A stretch of 64,000 bases of DNA from Janthinobacterium tructae (GTDB lineage: Bacteria > Pseudomonadota > Gammaproteobacteria > Burkholderiales > Burkholderiaceae_D): assembly GCF_006517255.1 (NCBI RefSeq), contig NZ_CP041185.1, forward strand, positions 2,542,001 through 2,606,000. The letters run 5' to 3'. Both the position numbers and the translations under genes were made by a program. Below, piece by piece: positions 51,301 through 56,032 of the stretch. Within the stretch, counting starts at the first letter, position 1. Every line of letters begins with the position of its first letter. The notes under the pieces are model-generated. The model was not told the origin of the DNA. It made no database searches and saw only the letters and a list, made by a program, of their open reading frames with translations.

Positions 51301-51639
51301 GGCCGACTGCTGCGCCGCGATGCCGCGCGCGGCCAGGTTCAGGTTGTTGATCGAGCGCTGCAGTTGCTCGTTGGCCTTCTGCTGCTGTCCGAGCGGGTTC
51401 GCCAGGTTTGATGCGGGCTGGCCGCCGGGCAGCCGGCCCGCTTGCGACGCCGTATCCCGGAGCGCACCCTTGTCGGCAAACCATGCCGGACTGAACGTGC
51501 GCTGCGCATGGGCCGGCAGCGTTACCGCGCCTGCGACCAGTGTCAGCGCGATGGCCCGCGCCAGCGGTGCCAGCCTGAATACCCGATCCTGTTTGCGTAT
51601 CGTTTGATTTTCCCTGCCACTGCGCCCGCGTGTGTTCAT
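39376..51639 (-). CDS. Giant filamentous haemagglutinin-type exoprotein (TPS domain, DUF3739)
   Basis: 4,087 residues, by far the largest gene here. An extended N-terminal signal region (basic start, then LAPLARAIALTLVAGAVTLPA) precedes a TPS secretion domain at about 130-250 with the FHA hallmarks AILNWETFNVG and LIVNRNGIVFNG. A very long beta-helical body of Gly/Ala/Asn/Asp-rich repeats follows. A segment at about 2810-2955 is full of PAGT-L repeats. The C-terminal part from about residue 3500 (MAGRDIVSSGTLLSG ... GDIQMLTPGGAQTYG) matches the DUF3739 haemagglutinin tail. Expected to be exported across the outer membrane by a TpsB protein and to act as an adhesin. No TpsB gene is adjacent. 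ATG at 51639 with GGCGGAA upstream. Intact frame throughout. Confidence 0.93.
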   Translation of the reverse strand: MNTRGRSGRENQTIRKQDRVFRLAPLARAIALTLVAGAVTLPAHAQRTFSPAWFADKGALRDTASQAGRLPGGQPASNLANPLGQQQKANEQLQRSINNLNLAARGIAAQQSAQAAARLAAANAASVPDGMSAGGLKVDTNSLTAGWHNANAPELAQVDGRSNVAIVQTGDKAILNWETFNVGRNTTVEFRQQKDWAVLNRVNDPNARPSQIQGQIKADGTVLIVNRNGIVFNGSSQVNTRNLVAAAAGIGDAQFKTSGIYTANASEPSFTNAEGKVEIQAGARIATLAPKTSTEGGGYVLLLGKEVHNAGDIATQKGQTALAAGDSFVIRKGVGTDGNQASTTRGNEITPQFSSDSLSGKVSNTGLIQAREGDVTMLGREVQQNGVVLASTSVNTRGTVHLNAIGADGKVAFGQGATTAVVIEDDGKTTALDSQRDGLRGPATTAAENIVAITDRRDQSRIEIGSGGTVDFQSDSLTLATGGQIDIHAAQRSLVRERARIDVSGAVGVNLAMESNNVKVNIQGNEQRDAPVNRDGKTLNSNDVWIDRRSLVFVPKGTNGYATDRWYTAGGLLEVGGYLGTAGHTVGEWMAQGGTLSFGGNDVVTQAGSNINLSGGTLNVQSGFINQTWLKGSDGRLYDVNKAPGDLLYKGIYKGYESDHERWQVTEHFYTPLIASQRKLENGYTVGRDAGTLVIATNAAVLEGDITSIAFQGVRQTQAAQAELDGYNQSHGAVARRGQLIIGQHLPMFDKSTGLLSHSLGAVMHEVELKDTQERIAAELDLTTALPTQRQGTLVLDTAQLNGYAMGAIKIAAKGKIAVNSDLQVGSGGEIVLYAPVVDVTADLTAHSGTIRLGNVLKQVSGNARIEDMSLDAATGVNAGVTVAEGIKVDTSGLWSNQLKDLADTRGLAFRDGGRVLLRSTGDVVLGEGSTLDVSSGAALLAKAKQQGGKGGSITLEADGFNTGDGQVRLGGAVLLGHGVDGGGTLTLQTGRIAIGNTSGAALADTLMLGADFFNKGFARYALIGNHGLAVAEGAQIDVRMPLARFGTYAQDAATGSQPSDALELWTPPLYQEDAVKALLTQRKGASLSLQAGTAGTSADELQAVQAVIGKGAVLSVDPGQSIDVRSVGQLTMDGALHAWGGSVSLGNLAAAGSETDKAVGHGRSIWIGDEALIDVASRAVSALDNRGRSYGQVRDGGTIIIGGGIDPESGIASAGDLFVVVREGARLEASGAHAALDIPGQGRVQVASNGGSISLASNNGLYLDGSFTARAGGAGAAGGNLSVALESPYYIRTSVTDRVTKVRELQLGQVRQGSMLADTADAAAASLEYGHGRLGVDQVSAGGFDNLALLSNGLLSFDGDVALNMGQSLRLYSGAFNLSETAAINSRVRLSAPHLLLAGILAAPEPNRDPWLRPVLEVPTMSQRETEAVFEASGNLIDVRGNVLFGTKGNLPQVDGSSMSVERRGYDGVQLTSAGDLRFLAGASANAVATGISTQLMTKGDLTLRAAQLYPATAVGARVLAGYLDGVSDDFYNYDRTRTLTIGRTGDGDAAVPYSAFGRLQLAGPNIAQGGGVRAPLGMIEIGALGTSDVELLPGSLTSVSGKGLVIPYGGTLDGQVYTYDGQTVTWLGQGGMPFGRLEAGMILGGRSLLVQPGAVVDLSGGGELLGAGFISGRGGSTDARYHPLLQTGVNGGFVLPGLGTNPVYAVVPGVQAAYAPVAPEGGAADPMVGRQISIGAGVPGLAAGTYTLMPSTFALMPGAFRVEINGLAGPASNGPAQALRNGSWSTAGRLSTAHTGISDSTARQVTLTSADTLRSYSQYNETGYAQFAIADAARLGVPRAMLPIDARTLQLSLRPGAGAGAFSFEGIGRFDAAAGGYAGSVALLNMDNGGIEVVAAGKSATDGFSGVSVNADSLNGIGAARLMIGGMTSLQYGQTGNVITQAQGVNASDGSMILRAGAQLAAPEVFMMSKGASGAVIVEQGASINTIGRGKASYDARDGFVYQVGNMLAVSNGLLNVTSPTNVQASGGIRLGVCSSEPCSGQTALYSEGSIVAMTDKTLAMGDEVRYGTRHLNLGLSSINVGSAEALAAAAAGKRLPTGLTLTQPVLDRLLRGDTQFGAPALETLQLSARDSFNFYGTAALDTYDAVTGKSLLSKLMLSTPAIYGDGGAGEVATIRTANLIWQGAVTPASAVVAGGAGTGGGRLNINAERIEFGYGEFSQPSTIKTFDRLALGFADVKLSASERITANHKGSLSVYQSQGAYDALKGYAYSGGNLSILTPLMTGEAGSVNRITAGRAIDVAASAGPAGKADGLGAELSLQGDSIRLASAVVLPSGKLTLGARGDVVLTDAASVDVSGRAIAFNDLSKYSAGGEVRLDSRAGNVLQAAGSSIDLSAQHNQAGKLWVVAVDGAAGTVDLSGKILAGSSGDYDAGGTLVPYLAGAVEIQAQRLGASGALSDQFAALNERLNQGQVYGARSFQLKQGDLRIADGLKASSINVSVDNGSLRVTGLVDASGARVGSITLAGKHGLTLDGSAVLDAHGSQLRVDSYGKIIDAPNRAIVDLSSGTGQLALADGVRIDLRHGTGVAVGSAAGLNDGRARGTLELSAPRLGANGLPDLNDAGDAAVYGDIAIDARGVLDIRGARSIAVNGMQRYDDAPLVSTATASGRPYQEITQAWFKAKHDDSDDFINAATERASLMTGKLAGLRNPAFADAFHLRPGVEIVSNAVTNPGGDIVVAGDLDLSGYRYASVNPHNEQIDNVRGSGEAGRLTLRAGGDLTIHGSINDGFAPPPPTADDNGWVLRSGVDHTGGTMVVPGSGVTLADGTTFPAGTTLNFDLPIKARNLIAGTRLPVAATLTEALEIPAGTVLAAAVRDPSGNVLFPAGTLLSQSVTLPTNSTLDAGTLLGSLTRVKAMVWPKGVPLPGNLGTTATVILNGNKALPRGALLPSGTNVKLAGGATSVKLRVENAGRQGQLWAVAPMLAEGAQSWAMRLVAGADTGAADSRLLQPDPQSGDLRLADSHSAVSGPKKVVGGSTRFSVIRTGAADLDLLAAGDLGMDSLFGVYTAGSSSAGTFSGDPYNLPQALQASGSLARAWYPDQGGNLLLKAGGNLTGNIVNVSRGSSGRPVSNDRGHDSANVGNWLWRQGNGLSGSDAQATAWWINFGSYAAALSGGADQLVGFTGFGTLGGGNLDVDVGGDAGIIRPLAESHTASATNARSQGLVLAVGGSGRVAADGSLQLTGGGDLNLRVGGAVNPGSEIGRFQINGVLANVRGHVQLSGGTVGSPTLRYGTRSTEMNPGEVRPVDPYTAATAWAKGGLSLLAGDATFSLITRGDLVVQEVADPGRAEQKNGSLYVSADGVSGVGQSWFSLWTGRTAVDLLSLGGNLTPLNDEAAATDLAMVYPATLRAVAASGNLYYGRAAGADPSTLPTHGALVLAPSATGQLELLAGGSIYGGDLAVSRSSAAPESLASILKPAFQAFASGTPIAGSGNVTSDGSMAGQGGTPLFAFGPNTASLSWGDALEPARFYALGGDLMGVNSGRSITFNSMYDPRFGKTFHEGAGPVWMLAGRDIVSSGTLLSGASGGSGDATYNIAGNLFVHNNPTEISVVSAGRDIIYSGFNVAGPGTLELTAVRDIRMDDKVGVTSLGAVASGDKRPGASIVMQAGAGANGTDYRRFVEGYLDPAKVVQAGEPLSLQGGKVARTYENELLTWLAERFGFVGNSEQARTYYAALPAEQQRVFARDVYFAELKAAGREYNQDGGVRQGSYVRGRAAIAALFPDKNVAGTPVAYKGDISMFGGAGVHTDFGGDIQMLTPGGAQTYGIEGAAPPSTAGVITQGAGDIAIYSQGSILLGQSRIMTTFGGAILGWSAAGDINAGRGSKTTVVYTPPKRVYDQWGNVTLSSSVPSTGAGIATLAPIPEVPAGDIDLIAPLGTIDAGEAGIRVSGNVNLAALQVVNAANIAVKGAAMGMPSVAAVNVGALSNASAAASQATAAAQDVLQRERSTARQNLPSIFTVRLIGFGNEPMEGEGEAAPPPRAGLQSSRGVPYDAASPVQFVGVGRDFDARQLARLSPEQRRELQQDR
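42770..43205 (-). repeat. PAGT-type repeat segment inside the giant exoprotein
   Basis: Within the coding frame, short repeats of the form (F/I/L)PAGTxL recur: TTFPAGTTL, EIPAGTVL, LFPAGTLL, LPTNSTLDAGTLL, LPRGALLPSGT. They cover about 145 residues and interrupt the beta-helical pattern. The role is unknown; a spacer or binding module is possible. Confidence 0.5.
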
Positions 51640-51796
51640 GTAAGTTTCCGCCTGGTCATTGAGTCGATGCCGTTCGGCTGACCGTCTCGCGCCGGCCAGC
51701 CACATTCATGAAGGCTTTCCGCAGCGCAGCCGCGTAGCGTCTGCAACAGAAAAAGCCCCTATGTATGGGTGACGAACAGCACCACGCAAATACCGC

Positions 51797-51817
51797 AAAC
51801 TTTTTTGAAACTTTTTT
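51797..51817. promoter_or_regulatory. Tandem AAACTTTTTT repeat upstream of the giant exoprotein gene
   Basis: Two exact copies of AAACTTTTTT (51797-51806 and 51808-51817) spaced 11 bases apart. On the coding strand this reads as two AAAAAAGTTT blocks about 160 bases before the ATG. Helical-turn spacing and location between fecR and the adhesin suggest a regulatory or ECF-promoter element. Inference only. Confidence 0.35.
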
Positions 51818-51884
51818 CGCAGGCACCGACAGACCCTGCGCAAGCTCGCACGGAGCCGCCATGCCAAGCGATGAAGAAAGGCCC

Positions 51885-52883
51885 TCAGCTCAAGAGCAGC
51901 AAGCCCGCCAGCAGCGGCCGGGCGTGCAGCTGAAACGATTCCTGCAACTGCCACAGTGCCAGATCCAGCGAAGCCGTGGAAAAGCGCCCGCTGACCGGCT
52001 TGTTGCGCACGGCATCGTTCATCAGCACCACGCGACCGGAGCGGTAACGATTGATTTCGTCGAGCACCTCGGCCAGAGGGGCCTGGTTAAACACCAGCAT
52101 CCCTTGACGCCAGGCCGAGACTGTTTTCGGGTCGATCCTGGCGATGTCGCCCAGCGAGCTGGCGCCGTAAATCATTTGCTGACGGGCATGGAGCTGACGC
52201 GCGCCTGCAGGATGTTGCACGCGGACACTGCCTTCGATACAGGTGACACAGACCTTGCCATTCAGATGACGCACTTCGACCCGGCCGGATTCGAGCAGGC
52301 TGCGGCCAACGCCGGCCACCACCGCAAAAGCCCTGCCGCCTGTCAAATCGATGGCGGCCTCGCCCGTGATCAGATCCAGGCCGACCAATTTGCCGCCATC
52401 GGTCTGGCGGCGAACACTGGTTCGCGTGTTCAGCATGACATCGACACCGGCGGACAGCGCCAGCGTGCGCCGCTCCCCGGTGGCGGTGCGGTCATCCGCA
52501 TTCCACTCATCCGGCGCCGGCCACAAGCCCAGCGGCGGATGAAGCACGGCCACGCCAGCGACCGCCGCCGCACTGATGGCAGCACCGAGGAAGGCCCGCC
52601 GTCCACCCGGCGCCAGGCGAGGACGGCACGCGCCCGCCGTCGCGGCTTCCGGCTTGACGCGCAGCAGCTCGCGGGCCGGTGCCTCAATCGCATCCCAGCG
52701 GCGCTTCACGTCGTTGTATGCGGCTTGATGCAATGGACTCGCTTTGACCCAGCGCCTGAACTGCTGTGCATCGACTTCGCGCGCGTCGCCCGAGGTGAGC
52801 AGGCGCAACCAGTCCCACGCCTGGACTTCCAGCCCGGAGGGCGAAGTGGCGTGACTGCTGTTCTTGGGCGGCGGCGTCTTCAT
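51885..52883 (-). CDS. FecR-type sigma regulator (anti-sigma)
   Basis: 332 residues. Cytosolic N-terminal segment of about 85 residues with DAQQFRRWVKASPLHQAAYNDVKRRWD (FecR N-terminal/DUF4880 pattern). A single membrane helix at about 97-115 (RRAFLGAAISAAAVAGVAVL) follows, then a periplasmic FecR domain (GERRTLALSAGVDVMLNTRT) and a C-terminal signal-receiving part (VFNQAPLAEVLDEINRYRSG). It would hold the sigma factor until an outer-membrane or envelope signal arrives. It lies between the sigma gene and the giant exoprotein gene on the same strand. Confidence 0.92.
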   Translation of the reverse strand: MKTPPPKNSSHATSPSGLEVQAWDWLRLLTSGDAREVDAQQFRRWVKASPLHQAAYNDVKRRWDAIEAPARELLRVKPEAATAGACRPRLAPGGRRAFLGAAISAAAVAGVAVLHPPLGLWPAPDEWNADDRTATGERRTLALSAGVDVMLNTRTSVRRQTDGGKLVGLDLITGEAAIDLTGGRAFAVVAGVGRSLLESGRVEVRHLNGKVCVTCIEGSVRVQHPAGARQLHARQQMIYGASSLGDIARIDPKTVSAWRQGMLVFNQAPLAEVLDEINRYRSGRVVLMNDAVRNKPVSGRFSTASLDLALWQLQESFQLHARPLLAGLLLLS

Positions 52884-53006
52884 CGTGTCATATCCAGCGG
52901 CCAGACTCGGCCGTAAAGCAGGAAACCGGCAGGCTGCCGCGTGTTGCGTACATGTATTTTTTGCTCTCTCATACTGGATGACGAATGGCGTCCCGGAAAA
53001 CCCGCA

Positions 53007-53522
53007 TTATTTATTCTCCGCCGCCAGATACGCGTCAAGGCGTTCATGCACGCGCTTCAATTCGTACTCGACCGTCCGCAGCGACACGCCCAGCCGTTGT
53101 GCGGCCTCTTTTTGCGTCAAGCCTTCCGCATGCACGAGCAGCGCGATGGCCCGACGGCGCTCGGGCATCCGATCAAGCAGATGGAACAAGCCATCGAGGT
53201 CCGAGCGTATCTCGGCGGTCCGGGCCGGCCCGGGCGCCGGATCCACCATTTCCTCCAGCAATGCATCGATATTATCGCCTGACAGCAGGCGGCTGTGCCG
53301 GCGCTGAACATCCACCGCAATGTTGATCGCCATGCGCGACAGGTAGGCCCCCGGATTCTGGATCGGCCCGTGGGCCTCGCTGCCCTTCAGCCGCAGCCAG
53401 GTGTCGTGCAGCGCATCGCCGGCATCCTCCGCATTGCCCAGCTTTCGCGTCAGGCGCTGTTTGATGGATGTGTAGTGCTTGCCCAGGTAGTTCAGCAAGA
53501 AGAGCTGCGTGCCGTCGGACAT
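53007..53522 (-). CDS. ECF-type (FecI-like) RNA polymerase sigma factor
   Basis: 171 residues, usual FecI length. Region 2: FLLNYLGKHYTSIKQRLTRK to NPGAYLSRMAINIAVDVQRR. Region 4: GLTQKEAAQRLGVSLRTVEY then ELKRVHERL. The ATG at 53522 has GGGGGCGGG upstream and sits 2 bases after the stop of the STN-domain gene, so the two are cotranscribed. FecR follows 123 bases later. Expected to transcribe the adhesin locus when released by FecR. Confidence 0.92.
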   Translation of the reverse strand: MSDGTQLFLLNYLGKHYTSIKQRLTRKLGNAEDAGDALHDTWLRLKGSEAHGPIQNPGAYLSRMAINIAVDVQRRHSRLLSGDNIDALLEEMVDPAPGPARTAEIRSDLDGLFHLLDRMPERRRAIALLVHAEGLTQKEAAQRLGVSLRTVEYELKRVHERLDAYLAAENK

Positions 53523-53524
53523 GG

Positions 53525-54349
53525 CTAGCCCGCCCCCTGTTGCCGCTCGCACTGCGGCCCGACATCCTGGACATTCGGTGCAACCAGCATGGTCAAGCGC
53601 TGCCGCGCGATTGCCGCTGGCGGCAGGCGGCCGATGTGCACCGTGCGCAGCGTGTGCAGCAACGCGGCATCGCGGCGGGCATCGCCGCTGCTGCCGAGAA
53701 GACGGACGGCGCCGATGCGGCCATCCGGCTCCACGTAAAACTGCAGCAAGGAAGTATAGTTGCCCGGCCGGGTACGCGCATCCGAGCACAGCGCTTGCCA
53801 GATACGCATCTGGACCAGTCCGGCGTAGCCGTCCTCACGGAACAGCTCGGCCAAGCCATGGCGCGCCGATACGGATGCCGGCACAGCGGATGCCGCACCG
53901 GCCTCTTTCAGAATGAATGTCTGACCCAGACCAGAACTGCGCTTGTCCGCCATCAGCCCCGTACCTTGCAGCAGGATGCGCAATGCGCCTTCGGCCGAGT
54001 AAAGGCCGTGTACCGGCGTGGAGGTACGGGCATGCACGAGATCGCTGGGAAACAAGGCCGGTTGTCCGGTGGTGTCCGCATACTGGTTCAGTGCCGCATT
54101 CAGCGGCTGCGCCGGGATATTGAAAGCAAGCGCAGGCGTAGCCGCGTCAGTAACGGGATTGACAGGTGCAACGCCCGCAGGCGGCAGATCCGGAGAAGCG
54201 CCACGGGCGTCTGCCGCTGATCCGATAAGCCCACCCAGTACCCAGAAGAGCGCCATCGCGCTACAGCTCAACGCGCCGCTGTACATGCGCCCGCAACGGT
54301 GCTGCAAGGGCCATGGCAGGAGGACGGAGCGAATCGGCAAGGTAGGCAC
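53525..54349 (-). CDS. STN-domain envelope protein with TonB-C-like C-terminus (VreA-like)
   Basis: 274 residues from a GTG at 54349; an ATG at 54286 would start directly at the signal peptide (ALSCSAMALFWVLGGLIGSA). An STN domain at about 75-145 (LAFNIPAQPLNAALNQYADT, VHGLYSAEGALRILLQGTGL) is the signalling domain normally found on TonB-dependent receptors. About 95 C-terminal residues follow (LQFYVEPDGRIGAVRLLGSS, then ARRDAALLHTLRTVHIGR) that look like a TonB/TolA C-terminal domain. There is no beta-barrel. First gene of the STN-sigma-FecR unit; probably relays an envelope signal to FecR. Confidence 0.85.
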   Translation of the reverse strand: MPTLPIRSVLLPWPLQHRCGRMYSGALSCSAMALFWVLGGLIGSAADARGASPDLPPAGVAPVNPVTDAATPALAFNIPAQPLNAALNQYADTTGQPALFPSDLVHARTSTPVHGLYSAEGALRILLQGTGLMADKRSSGLGQTFILKEAGAASAVPASVSARHGLAELFREDGYAGLVQMRIWQALCSDARTRPGNYTSLLQFYVEPDGRIGAVRLLGSSGDARRDAALLHTLRTVHIGRLPPAAIARQRLTMLVAPNVQDVGPQCERQQGAG

Positions 54350-54482
54350 ACCATTCTGAAAAGGTGCATGGTGGCATTCAAATGTGACGGTGTCGTTACA
54401 ACAATGCCAATCAATCCCCGGGCTTGCAAAAGCATGTTGGGTTGACGGGGCAGATCACATTGACGAAGACGTGCGTCCGGAA

Positions 54483-54833
54483 ATGTTTCATTTAGCCAAC
54501 GCAGATCAGAGTTTATTGCCAGCAGCACATCATAGATTTTTCGTCGGAATCAAGCTGCTGGAACGCCGGCAGGATCGTCTGGTGGAAGCGCTCGGGCGCT
54601 CCGGCCTTGGTTCAATGCGGGAGGGCGCAAAGGAGCACATTGGCATGAAGGATGATGGGGTATTGCGCGATATCCGGGCCCTGGCGGCCACGGATGCGGC
54701 ACGGCGCGGCGAGAACCGCAGCGACATTCAAATGCGCCTGGTGCATACGTCCGGCAAGACCACGGATATTTACATCAAGCAAGTAATTGCGGATGTTTCC
54801 GAAATTCCGATGGCCTTACCCTGGCTTGAGTGA
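54483..54833 (+). pseudogene. Remnant of a tyrosine-recombinase (phage integrase)
   Basis: About 117 residues, C-terminal part only. LRDIRALAATDAARRG followed by LVHTSGKTTDIYIKQV matches the integrase core (HDIRAKAATDA ... HxxxKTTxxYIK), with the catalytic Tyr in DIYIK. The first catalytic His is replaced by Arg (RDIR for HDIR), and the DNA-binding N-terminal half is missing. It lies 335 bases from tRNA-Pro, a typical island attachment target, so it is probably a scar of a lost element. The ATG at 54483 is nominal. Confidence 0.55.
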
Positions 54834-54920
54834 AGCCCGACTTTTGCAAATAGCCGCCATCCTCTGTCAGCGCTGGATGGCTGCTTTCGCCTGCGGACAT
54901 TCGCTTCAGGCCGTCGTTGA

Positions 54921-55058
54921 CTACATTTCAGCCATCGCCTTAACGCGTTCGATAACGCCAAGAAGTTCCGTATCACACGGATCACCTGTGAACTCAGTCA
55001 GGCAAAGATGCCGCGTGGGTTGAATCCGCAGCCGATAGCGGACATCGGCATGCTGCAA
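54921..55058 (-). CDS. Possible 45-residue ORF or gene fragment
   Basis: From a TTG at 55058 the frame reads MQHADVRYRLRIQPTRHLCL then TEFTGDPCDTELLGVIERVK and ends AMAEM. The C-terminal part looks like a natural amphipathic helix. Codon use lacks the local GC3 bias, and no ribosome site is evident, so this may be the tail of a decayed island gene. Not recognised. Confidence 0.25.
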   Translation of the reverse strand: MQHADVRYRLRIQPTRHLCLTEFTGDPCDTELLGVIERVKAMAEM

Positions 55059-55083
55059 CGAAAATCATACGTTACGTAAACGG

Positions 55084-55134
55084 AAAAACCCAGCACCGAT
55101 ATTATACAAACGTATAATATACAGTACTGGGTTT
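55084..55134 (-). terminator. Terminator after tRNA-Pro
   Basis: On the minus strand AACCCAG...CTGGGTTTTT, enclosing a perfect inner stem TATTATAC/GTATAATA with a 4-base loop. It lies 34 bases downstream of the tRNA and ends in a T run. Confidence 0.75.
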
Positions 55135-55168
55135 CTATACAGCTTGCGCTGTAACTCCTTGAATCTTA

Positions 55169-55245
55169 TGGTCGGGACGGGAAGATTCGAACTTCCGACC
55201 CCATGCACCCCATGCATGTACGCTACCAGGCTGCGCTACGCCCCG
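55169..55245 (-). tRNA. tRNA-Pro (anticodon GGG)
   Basis: 77 nt including encoded CCA. Full cloverleaf: acceptor CGGGGCG/CGTCCCG, D-stem GCGC/GCGT, anticodon stem CATGC/GCATG with loop ATGGGGT (anticodon GGG, decoding CCC/CCU), T-arm GGAAG-TTCGAAT-CTTCC. Followed by its own hairpin terminator. A decayed integrase lies just beyond that terminator. Confidence 0.96.
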
Positions 55246-55288
55246 ACGAGGTGAGAATTATAGCAGAGGCTTTTAGGTTTTTGCCATG

Positions 55289-55329
55289 CTTTGCGCAGGA
55301 TTCATAGCGAACTGCGCAAAGTTTTTTTT
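55289..55329 (+). terminator. Hairpin with T8 tail
   Basis: CTTTGCGCA / TGCGCAAAG perfect 9-base arms with a 15-base loop, followed by eight T residues on the plus strand. On the minus strand it follows the TetR gene (stop at 55350) and probably ends the efflux operon transcript, although the T tract faces the other way. Confidence 0.55.
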
Positions 55330-55349
55330 CAGCCTGGGGGCACAGTGTT

Positions 55350-55964
55350 CTACTCGCCCAGCAGCAATGCTGTCAGGACGATGCGGAAACCGGCGATCAA
55401 GGGTTCGACCTTCATGTCCGGATTGTGCACCGCCCGCACGGGCAAGCCCTGGTACATGGCGATCATGGTATTGAGCCGCCCTTCCAGCATCTCTTCGTCA
55501 GCCGGCAGGCCGCGCTTGATGCGCGCATCCCGGATGATGGAGAGAAACAGCTTGCGCGAACGCACATCCGCGCAATGCAACATTTCAGCAATAACGGGAT
55601 TGCGCGACGCTTCGGCAAAAATTTCCAGCGGCATCACCCAGGTTTTTGGGTCCAGGCTTTCCAGCACATGCTCGCCAGCATTATCGACCACGGCTTGCAG
55701 CGGGTCTTCGCGCTGCGCCAGGTCCTGCATCAGGTTGGTGACCCGCTCCATGTTCTTCATGACGAAGGCGGCGATGATCGCATCCTTGCTGTCAAAATAG
55801 TTATAGATGTGGCCCGCGCTCATGCCGGCCGCCTTGGAGATCTCGGCCATGCTGGCGCCGTGGAAGCCGCGGCGGCTGAAACAGCTTTCGGCCGCATCGA
55901 GCACCTGCTTGCGCCGCGTGTTGGCGCGCTCGGGATCCGGATGCTTCTTTTCAACTTGGTTCAT
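55350..55964 (-). CDS. TetR/AcrR family regulator of the adjacent RND efflux operon
   Basis: 204 residues from ATG 55964 (GGAAAA upstream). HTH: GFHGASMAEISKAAGMSAGH then IYNYFDSKDAIIAAF. The ligand domain contains EIFAEASRNPVIAEMLHCAD, as in AcrR/NalC-like efflux repressors. It is the last gene of the leftward MFP-RND-OMP-tetR series, 68 bases after the outer-membrane gene. A palindromic operator overlaps the operon promoter at 61940, so autoregulated repression relieved by a pump substrate is likely. Confidence 0.9.
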   Translation of the reverse strand: MNQVEKKHPDPERANTRRKQVLDAAESCFSRRGFHGASMAEISKAAGMSAGHIYNYFDSKDAIIAAFVMKNMERVTNLMQDLAQREDPLQAVVDNAGEHVLESLDPKTWVMPLEIFAEASRNPVIAEMLHCADVRSRKLFLSIIRDARIKRGLPADEEMLEGRLNTMIAMYQGLPVRAVHNPDMKVEPLIAGFRIVLTALLLGE

Positions 55965-56032
55965 GATTTTCCAGTAGCGCGCCGGCCCTGCCCCTGCGGA
56001 CAAGGGCAAGGCCGGCGTCGGCGTCCCCGTGA

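Larger units (their letters stand above)
54834..55168. other. Low-coding region between integrase remnant and tRNA-Pro
   Basis: Contains the hairpin at 55084-55134 and a short minus-strand frame listed separately (54921-55058). Base composition is less GC-rich than the chromosome around it. Otherwise I see no gene; likely decayed mobile DNA. Confidence 0.45.

Noticed and set aside
46681..51411. 1,576-residue plus-strand frame within the giant haemagglutinin gene
   Set aside because: Antisense to an intact, well-recognised TPS exoprotein; the translation has no domain pattern and no start signal.
39376..51639. Contact-dependent inhibition (CdiA) or polymorphic toxin interpretation of the giant protein
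   Set aside because: No pretoxin motif, no variable C-terminal toxin, no small immunity gene after the stop; the tail matches DUF3739 instead.
53523..53789. Upstream extension of the first ECF sigma factor
   Set aside because: It overlaps the STN-domain gene and reads as Arg/Cys/Ala-rich shadow; the ATG at 53522 has a strong ribosome site.
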